Below the pieces are notes generated by a model. The model was not told the DNA's origin, did no database searches, and saw only the letters and a list, made by a program, of their open reading frames with translations. Position numbers and translations under genes: made by a program. Below are positions 9,096-18,481 of a DNA stretch of 64,000 bases, piece after piece. This DNA is from Acidovorax sp. (GTDB taxonomy: Bacteria > Pseudomonadota > Gammaproteobacteria > Burkholderiales > Burkholderiaceae_C), in contig NZ_JAPUDY010000008.1 of assembly GCF_027492855.1 (NCBI RefSeq), positions 276,273-340,272 on the forward strand, written 5' to 3'. The first letter of the stretch is position 1. The number at the start of each line of letters is the position of its first letter.

Positions 9096-9884
9096 ATGTC
9101 TTCCCTGCCGTTCGCCGCCGACACTCCCGCCACGCCCCCCGGCGCTGCGGGCGCCACCACGCCGGCGTTCAGCCCGCTGTACCAGCAGATCAAGGGGCTG
9201 ATCCTGCAGAGCCTCCAGCAAGGCGAATGGAAGCCCGGCGAAGCCATCCCCAGCGAGATGGACCTGGCCGCACGCTTTCGGGTGAGCCAGGGCACGGTGC
9301 GCAAGGCCATCGACGAGTTGGCCGCTGAAAACCTGGTGATGCGCCGCCAGGGCAAGGGCACTTTCGTGGCCACCCATGCCGAACAGCATGTGCAGTACCG
9401 TTTTCTGAAGCTGCAGCCCGATACGGGCGACGCCAGGGTCGAAGGCCCGGCCCAGCGCCGCGTGATCGAGTGCCGCCGGGTGCGTGCCAGCGCCGACGTG
9501 GCCCGCGCCCTGGCATTGCGCAGCGGGGATGCCGCCATGCAGGCCCGGCGCATCCTGTCGTTTGCCGGGGTGCCCACCATTCTTGAAGACATCTGGCTGC
9601 CCGGACAGGCTTTCAAGGGCCTCACCGCCGAGCAGCTCGCCAACTACCAGGGCCCCACCTACGCCATGTTCGAGATGGATTTTGGCGTGCGCATGGTGCG
9701 CGCCGAAGAGAAGATCCGCGCCGTGCTGCCCGACGCGGAACAGGCGCAGCTGCTGCAGATCACCACCGCCACGCCGCTTTTGAGCGTGGAGCGGATTGCT
9801 TACACCTATAACGATGTTCCCATGGAGTTACGCCGTGGGCTCTATCTGACCGACACCCACCACTACCGTAACGAATTGAACTGA
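9096..9884 (+). CDS. GntR-family regulator, HutC subfamily (UTRA domain)
   Basis: This 262-residue regulator has an N-terminal winged helix (about residues 32-100; PLYQQIKGLI, IPSEMDLAARFRVSQGTVRKAID, RRQGKGTFV) and a C-terminal UTRA ligand-binding domain (about 115-255; ILEDIWLPG, YTYNDVPMELRRG). The ATG at 9096 is preferred to the upstream ATG at 9018, because 9018 falls inside the predicted promoter -10 box. Position between mdh and sdhC suggests that it controls TCA genes in response to an organic acid. The operator candidate upstream suggests it also controls itself and mdh. Ligand and targets are inferred from position only. Confidence 0.88.
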   Translation: MSSLPFAADTPATPPGAAGATTPAFSPLYQQIKGLILQSLQQGEWKPGEAIPSEMDLAARFRVSQGTVRKAIDELAAENLVMRRQGKGTFVATHAEQHVQYRFLKLQPDTGDARVEGPAQRRVIECRRVRASADVARALALRSGDAAMQARRILSFAGVPTILEDIWLPGQAFKGLTAEQLANYQGPTYAMFEMDFGVRMVRAEEKIRAVLPDAEQAQLLQITTATPLLSVERIAYTYNDVPMELRRGLYLTDTHHYRNELN

Positions 9885-10018
9885 CAATTCGCTGGCATTT
9901 GAGCAATAACGTCGAAAATTCCGACCGGGTCAAACCCTTCATTGTTGCGTTGCAATAGAATTTTGTGTTCTTTGCATCTTCAAGTTACAAAGTAGTTACA
10001 CCCACGAAAGCACCAGAC

Positions 10019-10453
10019 ATGACCGAACTAGCCAAAAAAAGGCCTGAATTCCGCAACATCAACGCCTTCAAGGATCTCACCACCTACCGCATGACACCTG
10101 CAGCGTGGGTTTCGATCCTGCACCGCGCCAGCGGGCTGATCATGTTCCTGCTGTTGCCTTTCATCATCTGGATGTTCGACACCTCGGTGTCGTCCGAAAT
10201 CTCGTTCGCCAAGTTCACGGCGGCCTTCAACATCGGCATCGGCTTGGTGCCCGGCTGGTTCATCAAGCTGGTGGCCCTGGCGCTGATCTGGTCGTACCTG
10301 CACCACTTCACGGCGGGCCTGCGCCACCTGTGGATGGATGTGAGCCACAGCGCGGTGAACAAGGAATTCGGCAAGACCTCGGCCATCGCTGTTTTCGTGG
10401 TGAGCATCGCGCTGGCCCTGGTGCTGGGCGCCAAGCTCTTCGGCCTGTACTGA
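10019..10453 (+). CDS. sdhC: Succinate dehydrogenase cytochrome b556 subunit
   Basis: The 144-residue membrane protein has three helices and the SdhC signature RPEFRNIN near the N-terminus plus SILHRASGLIMF, which contains the Ser/Arg residues that shape the quinone site. A conserved haem-ligand His lies in the second helix region (YLHHFTAGLRHLWMD). It anchors SdhAB to the membrane and passes electrons to ubiquinone. The start at 10019 (MTELAKKRPE) is preferred to an upstream in-frame ATG at 9965, which would add an unusual Ser-rich leader. It begins the sdhCDABE-gltA run. Confidence 0.94.
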   Translation: MTELAKKRPEFRNINAFKDLTTYRMTPAAWVSILHRASGLIMFLLLPFIIWMFDTSVSSEISFAKFTAAFNIGIGLVPGWFIKLVALALIWSYLHHFTAGLRHLWMDVSHSAVNKEFGKTSAIAVFVVSIALALVLGAKLFGLY

Positions 10454-10520
10454 TCGATCAACCCATCAAAGCGGCGGCTGCTGCCAGACAGCGCCCGCCG
10501 AAGAACAAGAGGAAATTCCC

Positions 10521-10886
10521 ATGTCCGTCAATTACGGTTCCAAGCGCGTCGTCGTCGGCGCCCACTACGGCCTGCGCGACTGGCTCAGCCAGCGCGTCAC
10601 AGCAGTCCTGATGGCCCTGTTCACCCTGGCGCTGCTCGCCCAGGTCATTTTTTCCAAGGGCCCCATCGGCTACGACAAATGGGCCGGCATCTTCTCGGCC
10701 CAGTGGATGAAGGTGCTGACCTTCTCCGTGATCATTGCACTGGCCTGGCACGCCTGGATCGGCCTGCGCGAAATCCTGATGGATTACATCAAGCCCGTGG
10801 GGCTGCGCCTGGCACTGCAGGTCTTTGCCATCGTCTGGCTGGTCGGCTGCGCCGGCTGGGGCATCCAGGTTCTGTGGCGTCTCTGA
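10521..10886 (+). CDS. sdhD: Succinate dehydrogenase membrane anchor subunit
   Basis: This 121-residue protein has three membrane helices. The N-terminal motif VVGAHYGLRDWLSQRVTAV and the second-helix ALAWHAWIGLREILMDY are standard SdhD features; the His/Asp/Tyr residues in them bind haem b and form the ubiquinone pocket. It forms complex II with SdhC, SdhA and SdhB. A GAGGAAAT ribosome site lies just before the ATG. Spacing to sdhC (67 bp) and sdhA (22 bp) fits one operon. Confidence 0.94.
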   Translation: MSVNYGSKRVVVGAHYGLRDWLSQRVTAVLMALFTLALLAQVIFSKGPIGYDKWAGIFSAQWMKVLTFSVIIALAWHAWIGLREILMDYIKPVGLRLALQVFAIVWLVGCAGWGIQVLWRL

Positions 10887-10908
10887 TTCCCGCGATTGAA
10901 GGTACACA

Positions 10909-12714
10909 ATGAGCTATACAAAAGCCAACATCACCAAGCGCAAGTTTGACGTTGTCATCGTCGGTGCCGGCGGTTCCGGCATGCGCGCCGCCCTCGAACT
11001 CTCCCGTGCAGGCCTAAACGTGGCCTCGCTGTCCAAGGTGTTCCCCACCCGCTCGCACACCGTGGCAGCCCAAGGCGGCGTGAGCGCCTCGCTGGGCAAC
11101 ATGAGCGAGGACAACTGGCACTACCACTTCTACGACACCATCAAGGGTTCTGACTGGCTGGGCGACCAGGACGCCATCGAGTTCATGTGCCGCGAAGCAC
11201 CCAACGTGGTGTATGAGCTGGAGCACTTCGGCATGCCGTTCGACCGCAACCCCGACGGCACCATCTACCAGCGCCCCTTCGGCGGCCACACCGCCAACTA
11301 CGGCGAGAAGCCCGTGCAACGCGCTTGCGCCGCCGCCGACCGCACCGGCCACGCCATGCTGCACACGCTGTACCAGCAGAACGTGAAGGCCAAGACGAAC
11401 TTCTTCGTCGAATGGATGGCCCTGGACCTGATCCGCGACGCCGACGGCGACGTGGTGGGCGTGACTGCCATCGAAATGGAAACCGGTGACCTGTACATCC
11501 TGGAAGCCAAGACCGTGCTGCTGGCCACCGGCGGTGCGGGCCGCATCTTCGCCGCCTCGACCAACGCCTTCATCAACACCGGCGACGGCCTGGGCATGGC
11601 AGCACGCGCTGGCATCCCGCTGCAGGACATGGAGTTCTGGCAGTTCCACCCCACCGGCGTGGCTGGCGCGGGCGTGCTGCTGACCGAAGGCTGCCGCGGC
11701 GAAGGCGCCATCTTGCTCAACAGCAATGGCGAACGCTTCATGGAGCGCTATGCGCCCACGCTGAAGGACCTGGCCCCGCGTGACTTCGTGTCCCGCTCGA
11801 TGGACCAGGAAATCAAGGAAGGCCGTGGCTGCGGCCCCAACAAAGACTACGTGCTGCTCAAGCTTGACCACCTGGGCGCAGACACCATCCACAAGCGCCT
11901 GCCTTCGGTGTACGAGATCGGCGTCAACTTCGCCAACGTGGACATCACCAAGGAACCAATCCCCGTGGTGCCCACCATCCACTACCAGATGGGCGGCGTG
12001 CCCACCAACATCAACGGCCAGGTCGTCACCCATGACGGCACGGGCAACAAGGTCGTCAACGGTCTGTACGCCGTGGGCGAATGCTCCTGCGTGAGCGTGC
12101 ACGGCGCCAACCGCCTGGGCACCAACTCGCTGCTCGATCTGCTGGTGTTCGGCAAGGCCGCTGGCCGCCACATTGTCGAGTTCAACCACAAGCACAAGGA
12201 GCACAAGCCACTGCCAGCCGATGCGGCCGACCGCACGCTGGAGCGCCTGAACCAGCTCGACAACTCCACGGGCGGCATCTACTCGCAGGCCCTGGCGGGC
12301 GACATCCGCGCCACGATGCAGCAGCACGCAGGCGTGTTCCGCACCCAGGCCAGCATGGACGAAGGCGTCAAGAAGATCGCCGAACTGCGCAGCCGCGTGG
12401 GCGGCGTCACGCTGCAGGACAAGTCCAAGGTGTTCAACACGGCACGCATCGAAGCGCTGGAAGTGGACAACCTGATCGAAGTGGCCCAGGCCACCATGGT
12501 GTCGGCAGCCGCCCGCAAGGAATGCCGCGGCGCGCACACGGTGTACGACTACGAACACCCCGCCGACCACCCCACGGCACCGCTCGGCCGCAACGATGCA
12601 GAGTGGATGAAACACACCCTCTGGCACAGCGCCGACAACAGCCTGACCTACAAGCCGGTGAACCTCAAGCCCCTGACGGTGGACAGCGTTCCCCCCAAGG
12701 TCCGGACGTTCTAA
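10909..12714 (+). CDS. sdhA: Succinate dehydrogenase flavoprotein subunit
   Basis: The 601-residue product carries the FAD-binding Rossmann fold (VIVGAGGSGMRAAL), the covalent flavin His region (TRSHTVAAQGG), the substrate-side motifs HPTGVAGAGVLLTEGCRGEGA and HGANRLGTNSLLDLLVFG, and the C-terminal domain ending RKECRGAHTVYDYEHP. These are the invariant features of SdhA. It oxidises succinate to fumarate on the cytoplasmic face of the membrane and passes electrons to the iron-sulfur subunit encoded next. Length and domain order are normal. Confidence 0.98.
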   Translation: MSYTKANITKRKFDVVIVGAGGSGMRAALELSRAGLNVASLSKVFPTRSHTVAAQGGVSASLGNMSEDNWHYHFYDTIKGSDWLGDQDAIEFMCREAPNVVYELEHFGMPFDRNPDGTIYQRPFGGHTANYGEKPVQRACAAADRTGHAMLHTLYQQNVKAKTNFFVEWMALDLIRDADGDVVGVTAIEMETGDLYILEAKTVLLATGGAGRIFAASTNAFINTGDGLGMAARAGIPLQDMEFWQFHPTGVAGAGVLLTEGCRGEGAILLNSNGERFMERYAPTLKDLAPRDFVSRSMDQEIKEGRGCGPNKDYVLLKLDHLGADTIHKRLPSVYEIGVNFANVDITKEPIPVVPTIHYQMGGVPTNINGQVVTHDGTGNKVVNGLYAVGECSCVSVHGANRLGTNSLLDLLVFGKAAGRHIVEFNHKHKEHKPLPADAADRTLERLNQLDNSTGGIYSQALAGDIRATMQQHAGVFRTQASMDEGVKKIAELRSRVGGVTLQDKSKVFNTARIEALEVDNLIEVAQATMVSAAARKECRGAHTVYDYEHPADHPTAPLGRNDAEWMKHTLWHSADNSLTYKPVNLKPLTVDSVPPKVRTF

Positions 12715-12743
12715 ACAGTAAGTAGCCCCACGAGAGCAGAACC

Positions 12744-13448
12744 ATGCAAAAGCGCACATTCCAAATCTACCGCTACGATCCGGACAAGGACGCCAAGCCC
12801 TACATGCAGACCATCGAGATCGAACTCGACGGCCACGAGCGCATGCTGCTGGACGCCTTGGTCAAGCTCAAGGAACAAGACCCCACCCTGTCGTTCCGCC
12901 GCTCCTGCCGCGAAGGCGTTTGTGGCTCCGACGCCATGAACATCAATGGCAAGAACGGCCTGGCCTGCCTCACGAACATGAACACCCTCCAGGGCACCAT
13001 CGTTCTGAAGCCCCTGCCGGGCCTGCCCGTGATCCGCGACCTGATCGTGGACATGACGCAGTTCTTCAAGCAGTACAACTCGATCAAGCCCTACCTGATC
13101 AACGAAAGCCTGCCCCCCGACCGCGAACGCCTGCAAAGCCCTGAAGAGCGCGACGAGCTCAACGGCCTGTACGAGTGCATTCTGTGCGCGAGCTGCTCGA
13201 CGAGCTGCCCCAGCTTCTGGTGGAACCCCGACAAGTTCGTGGGCCCCGCCGGTCTGCTGCAGGCCTACCGCTTCATCGCCGACAGCCGCGACGACGCCAC
13301 CGGCGAGCGCCTGGACAACCTGGAAGACCCGTACCGCCTGTTCCGCTGCCACACCATCATGAACTGCGTGGACGTGTGCCCCAAGGGCCTGAACCCCACC
13401 AAGGCGATCGGCAAGATCAAGGAACTGATGGTGCGCCGCGCCGTCTGA
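12744..13448 (+). CDS. sdhB: Succinate dehydrogenase iron-sulfur subunit
   Basis: The 234-residue product has the plant-type [2Fe-2S] ligand cluster ([20 protein letters not shown] with a further Cys) in the N-terminal half, and the bacterial ferredoxin-type half with [24 protein letters not shown] and CPKGLNP, giving the [4Fe-4S] and [3Fe-4S] centres. It relays electrons from SdhA flavin to quinone at SdhCD. It follows sdhA by 29 bp. Confidence 0.97.
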   Translation: MQKRTFQIYRYDPDKDAKPYMQTIEIELDGHERMLLDALVKLKEQDPTLSFRRSCREGVCGSDAMNINGKNGLACLTNMNTLQGTIVLKPLPGLPVIRDLIVDMTQFFKQYNSIKPYLINESLPPDRERLQSPEERDELNGLYECILCASCSTSCPSFWWNPDKFVGPAGLLQAYRFIADSRDDATGERLDNLEDPYRLFRCHTIMNCVDVCPKGLNPTKAIGKIKELMVRRAV

Positions 13449-13480
13449 CCCGGATCATCCATCCCCCCACGCCGCAGGCC

Positions 13481-13864
13481 ATGGAATCTCCATCCACCAT
13501 CTCCACCACGCCAGGGGCGGCATCGCCGCTGCTGGACGAGCGGGAACTGAGCAAGCTGCACTGGCGCTGCCGGCGCGGTTTGCTGGAGAACGATCTGTTC
13601 ATCGAACAGTTCTTCACCCGCTACGAATCGACGCTGACCCAGCGCCACGCGCAGGGCATGCGTGCGCTGATGGACCTGGCAGACAACGATCTCCTGGACC
13701 TGCTGCTTGCGCGGCGCGAGCCATCGGGAGAACAAGACACAGAAGAAGCACGTGAAGTGCTCGGCATGCTGAGACAAAGTAGCGGCGCGGGCCTGAAAGC
13801 CTCAAGGCGCCCCCCAGCAAGCCAAAGACCGGATCACTATCGGCAACCTACCCAAGGAAAGTAA
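13481..13864 (+). CDS. sdhE: FAD assembly factor SdhE
   Basis: This 127-residue protein belongs to the YgfY/Sdh5 family. The diagnostic segment is [15 protein letters not shown] (the RRG motif that contacts SdhA, about residues 25-35), followed by helices with [20 protein letters not shown]. The family promotes covalent FAD attachment to SdhA. The first about 95 residues match the family; the last about 30, rich in Ser, Arg and Pro, extend beyond the usual length and run to three bases before gltA. A purine-rich AAGGAAAG at its end serves as the gltA ribosome site, so the two genes are tightly coupled. Confidence 0.88.
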   Translation: MESPSTISTTPGAASPLLDERELSKLHWRCRRGLLENDLFIEQFFTRYESTLTQRHAQGMRALMDLADNDLLDLLLARREPSGEQDTEEAREVLGMLRQSSGAGLKASRRPPASQRPDHYRQPTQGK

Positions 13865-13866
13865 CA

Positions 13867-15177
13867 ATGAAGCTAGCTGACAACAAAGCCACCCTGTCCT
13901 TCAGCAATGGCAGCCCCAGCGTGGACCTGCCGGTCTACCAAGGCACCATTGGCCCGGATGTCATCGACATCCGCAAGCTGTATGCGCAGACGGGCATGTT
14001 CACCTATGACCCAGGCTTCCTGTCAACGGCAGCAACCCAGTCGGCCATCACCTACATCGATGGCGACAAGGGCGAGCTGCTGTACCGCGGCTACCCCATT
14101 GAGCAGTTGGCGGTGAACTGCGACTTCCTGGAAACCTGCCACCTGTTGCTGTACGGGGATCTGCCGAACGCAGCACAAAAGGTCGACTTCACCAGCCGCG
14201 TGACCAACCACACCATGGTCAACGAGCAGATGCAGTTCTTCCTGCGCGGTTTCCGCCGCGACGCGCACCCCATGGCCGTGCTGACCGGCCTGGTGGGCGC
14301 CCTGTCGGCCTTCTACCACGACAGCACGGACATCAACAATCCGCAGCACCGCGAGATCGCCGCCATCCGCCTGATCGCCAAGATGCCCACGCTGGTCGCC
14401 ATGGCCTACAAGTACGGCATGGGCCAGCCCTACATGTACCCGCAGAACAACCTCTCCTACGCAGGTAACTTCCTGCGCATGATGTTCGGCACGCCCTGCG
14501 AAGAGTACAAGGTCAACCCCGTGCTCGAACGCGCGCTGGACCGCATCTTCATCCTGCACGCAGACCACGAGCAAAACGCCTCCACCTCCACCGTGCGCCT
14601 GTGCGGTTCGTCGGGCACCAACCCGTTTGCCGCCATCGCCGCTGGCGTGGCCTGCCTGTGGGGCCCTGCCCACGGTGGCGCCAACGAAGCTGCACTGAAC
14701 ATGCTGCACGACATCCAGGCCCAGGGCGGCGTGGAAAAGATCGGCGAGTTCATCAAGCAGGTCAAGGACAAGAACTCCGGCGTCAAGCTCATGGGCTTTG
14801 GCCACCGCGTGTACAAGAACTACGACCCCCGCGCCAAGCTCATGCAGGAAACCTGCAACGAAGTGCTGCAAGAGCTGGGCCTGCAAAACGACCCCCTGTT
14901 CAAGCTGGCCAAGGAATTGGAAAAGATCGCCCTGGAAGACGACTACTTCGTGCAGCGCAAGCTCTACCCGAACGTGGACTTCTACTCCGGCATCGTGCAG
15001 CGCGCCATCGGCATCCCAGTGAACCTGTTCACCGGCATCTTCGCGCTGGCCCGCACCGTGGGCTGGATCGCCCAGCTCAACGAAATGATCGGCGACCCCG
15101 AGTACAAGATCGGCCGCCCCCGCCAGCTGTATACCGGCTCGGCACGCCGCGACGTGCCCCCACTGGCCAAGCGCTGA
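13867..15177 (+). CDS. gltA: Citrate synthase
   Basis: This 436-residue protein is a type II (hexameric, NADH-sensitive class) citrate synthase by length. The catalytic His residues lie in [13 protein letters not shown] and [11 protein letters not shown], and the catalytic Asp near [11 protein letters not shown]. The [14 protein letters not shown] motif binds oxaloacetate and CoA. It condenses acetyl-CoA and oxaloacetate to enter the TCA cycle. It closes the sdh operon and is followed by two hairpins, the second a strong terminator. Confidence 0.97.
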   Translation: MKLADNKATLSFSNGSPSVDLPVYQGTIGPDVIDIRKLYAQTGMFTYDPGFLSTAATQSAITYIDGDKGELLYRGYPIEQLAVNCDFLETCHLLLYGDLPNAAQKVDFTSRVTNHTMVNEQMQFFLRGFRRDAHPMAVLTGLVGALSAFYHDSTDINNPQHREIAAIRLIAKMPTLVAMAYKYGMGQPYMYPQNNLSYAGNFLRMMFGTPCEEYKVNPVLERALDRIFILHADHEQNASTSTVRLCGSSGTNPFAAIAAGVACLWGPAHGGANEAALNMLHDIQAQGGVEKIGEFIKQVKDKNSGVKLMGFGHRVYKNYDPRAKLMQETCNEVLQELGLQNDPLFKLAKELEKIALEDDYFVQRKLYPNVDFYSGIVQRAIGIPVNLFTGIFALARTVGWIAQLNEMIGDPEYKIGRPRQLYTGSARRDVPPLAKR

Positions 15178-15180
15178 CCC

Positions 15181-15245
15181 GAAGCGGCGCCCCGCGCCGC
15201 TTCACCCCCTCCAAAGCCCGCAGGCCTTGCCTGCGGGCTTTTTTC
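15181..15245 (+). terminator. gltA terminator with preceding hairpin
   Basis: A 10-bp stem with a three-base loop (GAAGCGGCGC / GCGCCGCTTC, 15181-15203) is followed by a second GC-rich hairpin (AAGCCCGCAGGC / GCCTGCGGGCTT, from 15214) and a run of seven T ending at 15245. The second hairpin is a classic intrinsic terminator for the sdh-gltA transcript. Confidence 0.9.
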
Positions 15246-15293
15246 ATGGCCGCGCACAAAGCCAATCTGAGTCTACAAGGCTAAAATCCATAG

Positions 15294-15310
15294 ATACTCC
15301 CCCCTAGTAA
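15294..15310. promoter_or_regulatory. FrmR-type operator, site 1
   Basis: The sequence ATACTCCCCCCTAGTAA has inverted arms ATACT/AGTA around a CCCCCCT core. C-tracts flanked by AT-rich inverted arms are the operator type of the CsoR/RcnR/FrmR family; I recall the enteric frm operator having a very similar TATAC-CCCCCC-TATAG form. It lies about 120 bp before frmR. Confidence 0.65.
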
Positions 15311-15327
15311 AATCACTTTTTATACCC

Positions 15328-15352
15328 CTAGCGCTTTATCAATAAGCGCTAG
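15328..15352. repeat. REP-B core hairpin in the frmR promoter
   Basis: The 9-bp inverted arms CTAGCGCTT / AAGCGCTAG around TATCAAT are the core hairpin of the dispersed REP-B repeat. It sits between the two FrmR-like operators. Confidence 0.75.
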
Positions 15353-15358
15353 CCTTTT

Positions 15359-15375
15359 ATACTAGATCCCAGTAT
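15359..15375. promoter_or_regulatory. FrmR-type operator-like site 2
   Basis: The arms ATACT / AGTAT are separated by the 7-bp AGATCCC, the same arm sequence and spacing as site 1 (start-to-start distance 65 bp). The C-tract is shorter. It could be a second FrmR-family binding site nearer the frmR start. Confidence 0.45.
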
Positions 15376-15431
15376 CAACCCACACGGGACTGCTGGCCAT
15401 CGTTTTTGCACGCTGGCCGCCGTGCCTTCCC

Positions 15432-15698
15432 ATGCCCCATTCCGCCGAAGACAAGCAACGCGCCATCACCCGCCTGCGCCGCATCAAAGGCCAGGCCGAG
15501 GCGCTGGAGCGCGCCGTGGAGGCAGGCAGCGAATGCGCCCCCATCCTGCAGCAACTGGCCGCCATGCGCGGGGCCGTGCACGGGCTGATGGCAGACCTGC
15601 TCGACAGCCATGTGCGCGAGACGCTGGCCGAAAAGCCTGCGCCGTCGCAACAAGCCATCGACGAAACGCTGGCGCTGCTGCGTTCGTACTTGAAATAA
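15432..15698 (+). CDS. frmR: Formaldehyde-responsive repressor of the FrmR/RcnR/CsoR family
   Basis: The 88-residue all-helical protein begins MPHSAEDK and continues RAITRLRRIKGQAEALERAV, the hallmark of the FrmR/RcnR branch of the CsoR family. The Pro-His N-terminus and the Cys in ECAPILQQLAAMRGAV (position 35 or so) are the formaldehyde-sensing Pro2/Cys35 pair of FrmR; a nickel/cobalt sensor would carry additional metal-binding His residues. The repressor leaves DNA when formaldehyde crosslinks Pro2 and Cys35. Two candidate operators lie upstream, and frmA and fghA follow, so an frm regulon is clear. Confidence 0.9.
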   Translation: MPHSAEDKQRAITRLRRIKGQAEALERAVEAGSECAPILQQLAAMRGAVHGLMADLLDSHVRETLAEKPAPSQQAIDETLALLRSYLK

Positions 15699-15720
15699 AC
15701 AACGGGTAACTTTCACTCCA

Positions 15721-16092
15721 ATGTCTGGCGCAATTTTCGTTTTCGTAAGCCTCGGCGCTCTGGCCATCTTTATTCTTTGGGAAGCATGGCCACGACACCG
15801 GACAGCCAAGAAGCCTCTTCGTCGTTCGGAGATGAAACAAGGTTTCGATCCCGGCGCATCTGCTCGTGAACTTGCTCTTTTCGTTGCATCCGGTGTTTTC
15901 GCAGTCTTCGGTTTTTTTCTCCTCATTGAACCGTCGTATCCACCTTTTCACGGCCGCAACGCTTTGATTGAACATCTATTGTTTGCTTGGCTCGGCATCT
16001 ACGGGAACCCCGTGGCTTGCTGGGCGTGCGCACTGATCGCGTTCGTCGCAGCAATCTCCATGAGACGTAAACGCTTGAGGAGAGCTCGCTGA
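15721..16092 (+). CDS. Small membrane protein of unknown function between frmR and frmA
   Basis: This 123-residue product has three hydrophobic segments (about residues 3-20, 48-67 and 95-113), a Lys/Arg-rich stretch after the first (RHRTAKKPLRR) and a basic C-terminus (MRRKRLRRAR). The base composition and codon use are visibly less GC-rich than the neighbours. No family was recognised. It lies 22 bp after frmR and 106 bp before frmA, on the same strand, so it would be co-transcribed with the formaldehyde genes. It could be an inserted accessory gene; a role in formaldehyde tolerance is only positional inference. Confidence 0.6.
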   Translation: MSGAIFVFVSLGALAIFILWEAWPRHRTAKKPLRRSEMKQGFDPGASARELALFVASGVFAVFGFFLLIEPSYPPFHGRNALIEHLLFAWLGIYGNPVACWACALIAFVAAISMRRKRLRRAR

Positions 16093-16129
16093 AAGTCAAG
16101 CCACCATTGCAGTCGACCGCCAACGGTGA

Positions 16130-17314
<1,185 letters not shown>

Positions 17315-17409
17315 CCCCACACGGCAGACCGGCGCTGAAGGCACCCACAGCGCAAAGCAAGCGGCCAGCTTTCAGCACCCGAACGAACGAACGACCGCAC
17401 CACCCCCAC

Positions 17410-17483
17410 CCGTTCGGGCTGAGCCTGTCGAAGCCAGGGCTTGCCGCGTGCGCGCAAGGCTTCGACAGGCTCAGCCCGAACGG
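17410..17483. repeat. REP-A inverted repeat, copy 1 (long-loop form)
   Basis: Perfect 26-bp inverted arms beginning CCGTTCGGGCTGAGCCTG and ending in its complement flank a 22-bp loop. It lies between frmA and fghA and would form a strong hairpin in their common transcript. The same element occurs at many other sites in this window. Confidence 0.92.
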
Positions 17484-17544
17484 ATCATGGGTGTGATGCA
17501 TAAGGCGTCCGCAATCAAGCAAAAACAGCCTCTACCGCCCGTCT

Positions 17545-17571
17545 ATCAATCGCCAATAGCTATCATTTTTG
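17545..17571. repeat. REP-B fragment upstream of fghA
   Basis: The sequence ATAGCTATCATTTTTGAG matches the AT-rich half of REP-B. It ends 12 bp before the fghA start. Confidence 0.6.
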
Positions 17572-17582
17572 AGCCAACTCAC

Positions 17583-18446
17583 ATGACCACTCCCCTCGAA
17601 CTGCTCAGCAGCCACACCTGCTTCGGCGGCGAGCAGCGCTTCTACCAGCACGCCTCCGCCGAGATCGGCCTGCCCATGAAGTTCTCGGTGTACCTGCCGC
17701 CACTGGCAAGCCAAGGCCCCGTGCCCGCCGTGCTGTACCTGGCGGGCCTGACCTGCACCGAAGAGACTTTCATGGTCAAGGCCGGCGCTCAGCACCTGGC
17801 GGCCGAACTGGGCCTGGCCCTGATCGCGCCCGATACCAGCCCGCGCGGCGCCAATGTGCCCGGCGAAGCAGACAGCTGGGACTTCGGCGTGGGCGCGGGC
17901 TTCTACCTGGACGCCACGCAGGCGCCATGGCGCACCCACTGGCGCATGGAAAGCTATCTGCTGAAAGAACTGCTCCCCCTGGTGGCCGCCCAATTGCCCA
18001 TCGACGGCACGCGCCTTGGCATCACGGGCCATTCGATGGGCGGGCATGGCGCGCTCACACTCGCGCTGCGCCACCCCGGCCGGTTCAAGACGGTGTCGGC
18101 CTTTGCTCCCATCTGCGCGCCCGCCCAGTGCCCCTGGGGCGAAAAAGCCTTCACGGGCTACCTGGGCGCGGACCACGGCACCTGGATCGAGCACGACGCC
18201 ACCGTGCTCATGCAGCACCAGCCCATCGCGCCCTACCCGGCGGGCATCCTGATCGACCAGGGCCTGGCCGACAAATTCTTGCCCGACCAGCTCCACCCGC
18301 ATCTGCTGGAAGCCGCCTGTGCGGCCATCGGCCAGCCGCTCACGCTGCGCAGCCACGCGGGCTATGACCATGGCTATTACTTCGTGCAAAGCTTCATGGC
18401 CGACCATATGGCCCACCACGCGAAGGGACTTGCGGAAACAAATTAA
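17583..18446 (+). CDS. fghA: S-formylglutathione hydrolase
   Basis: The 287-residue enzyme is an alpha/beta hydrolase of the esterase D family. The nucleophile Ser151 lies in GHSMGGHGA; the other triad members are expected in LIDQGLADKF (Asp) and AGYDHGYYF (His). The YLAGLTCTEETF oxyanion segment is conserved. It releases formate and glutathione from S-formylglutathione. The upstream in-frame Met at 17448 is encoded by REP-A sequence and is rejected in favour of 17583. Confidence 0.96.
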   Translation: MTTPLELLSSHTCFGGEQRFYQHASAEIGLPMKFSVYLPPLASQGPVPAVLYLAGLTCTEETFMVKAGAQHLAAELGLALIAPDTSPRGANVPGEADSWDFGVGAGFYLDATQAPWRTHWRMESYLLKELLPLVAAQLPIDGTRLGITGHSMGGHGALTLALRHPGRFKTVSAFAPICAPAQCPWGEKAFTGYLGADHGTWIEHDATVLMQHQPIAPYPAGILIDQGLADKFLPDQLHPHLLEAACAAIGQPLTLRSHAGYDHGYYFVQSFMADHMAHHAKGLAETN

Positions 18447-18481
18447 TGCAGATTTAAGCAACTGGCGGCACACTGCGCGCC

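Noticed and set aside
11014-12759. 581-residue frame opposite sdhA
   Set aside because: Same reason: an antisense shadow of sdhA with no family features.
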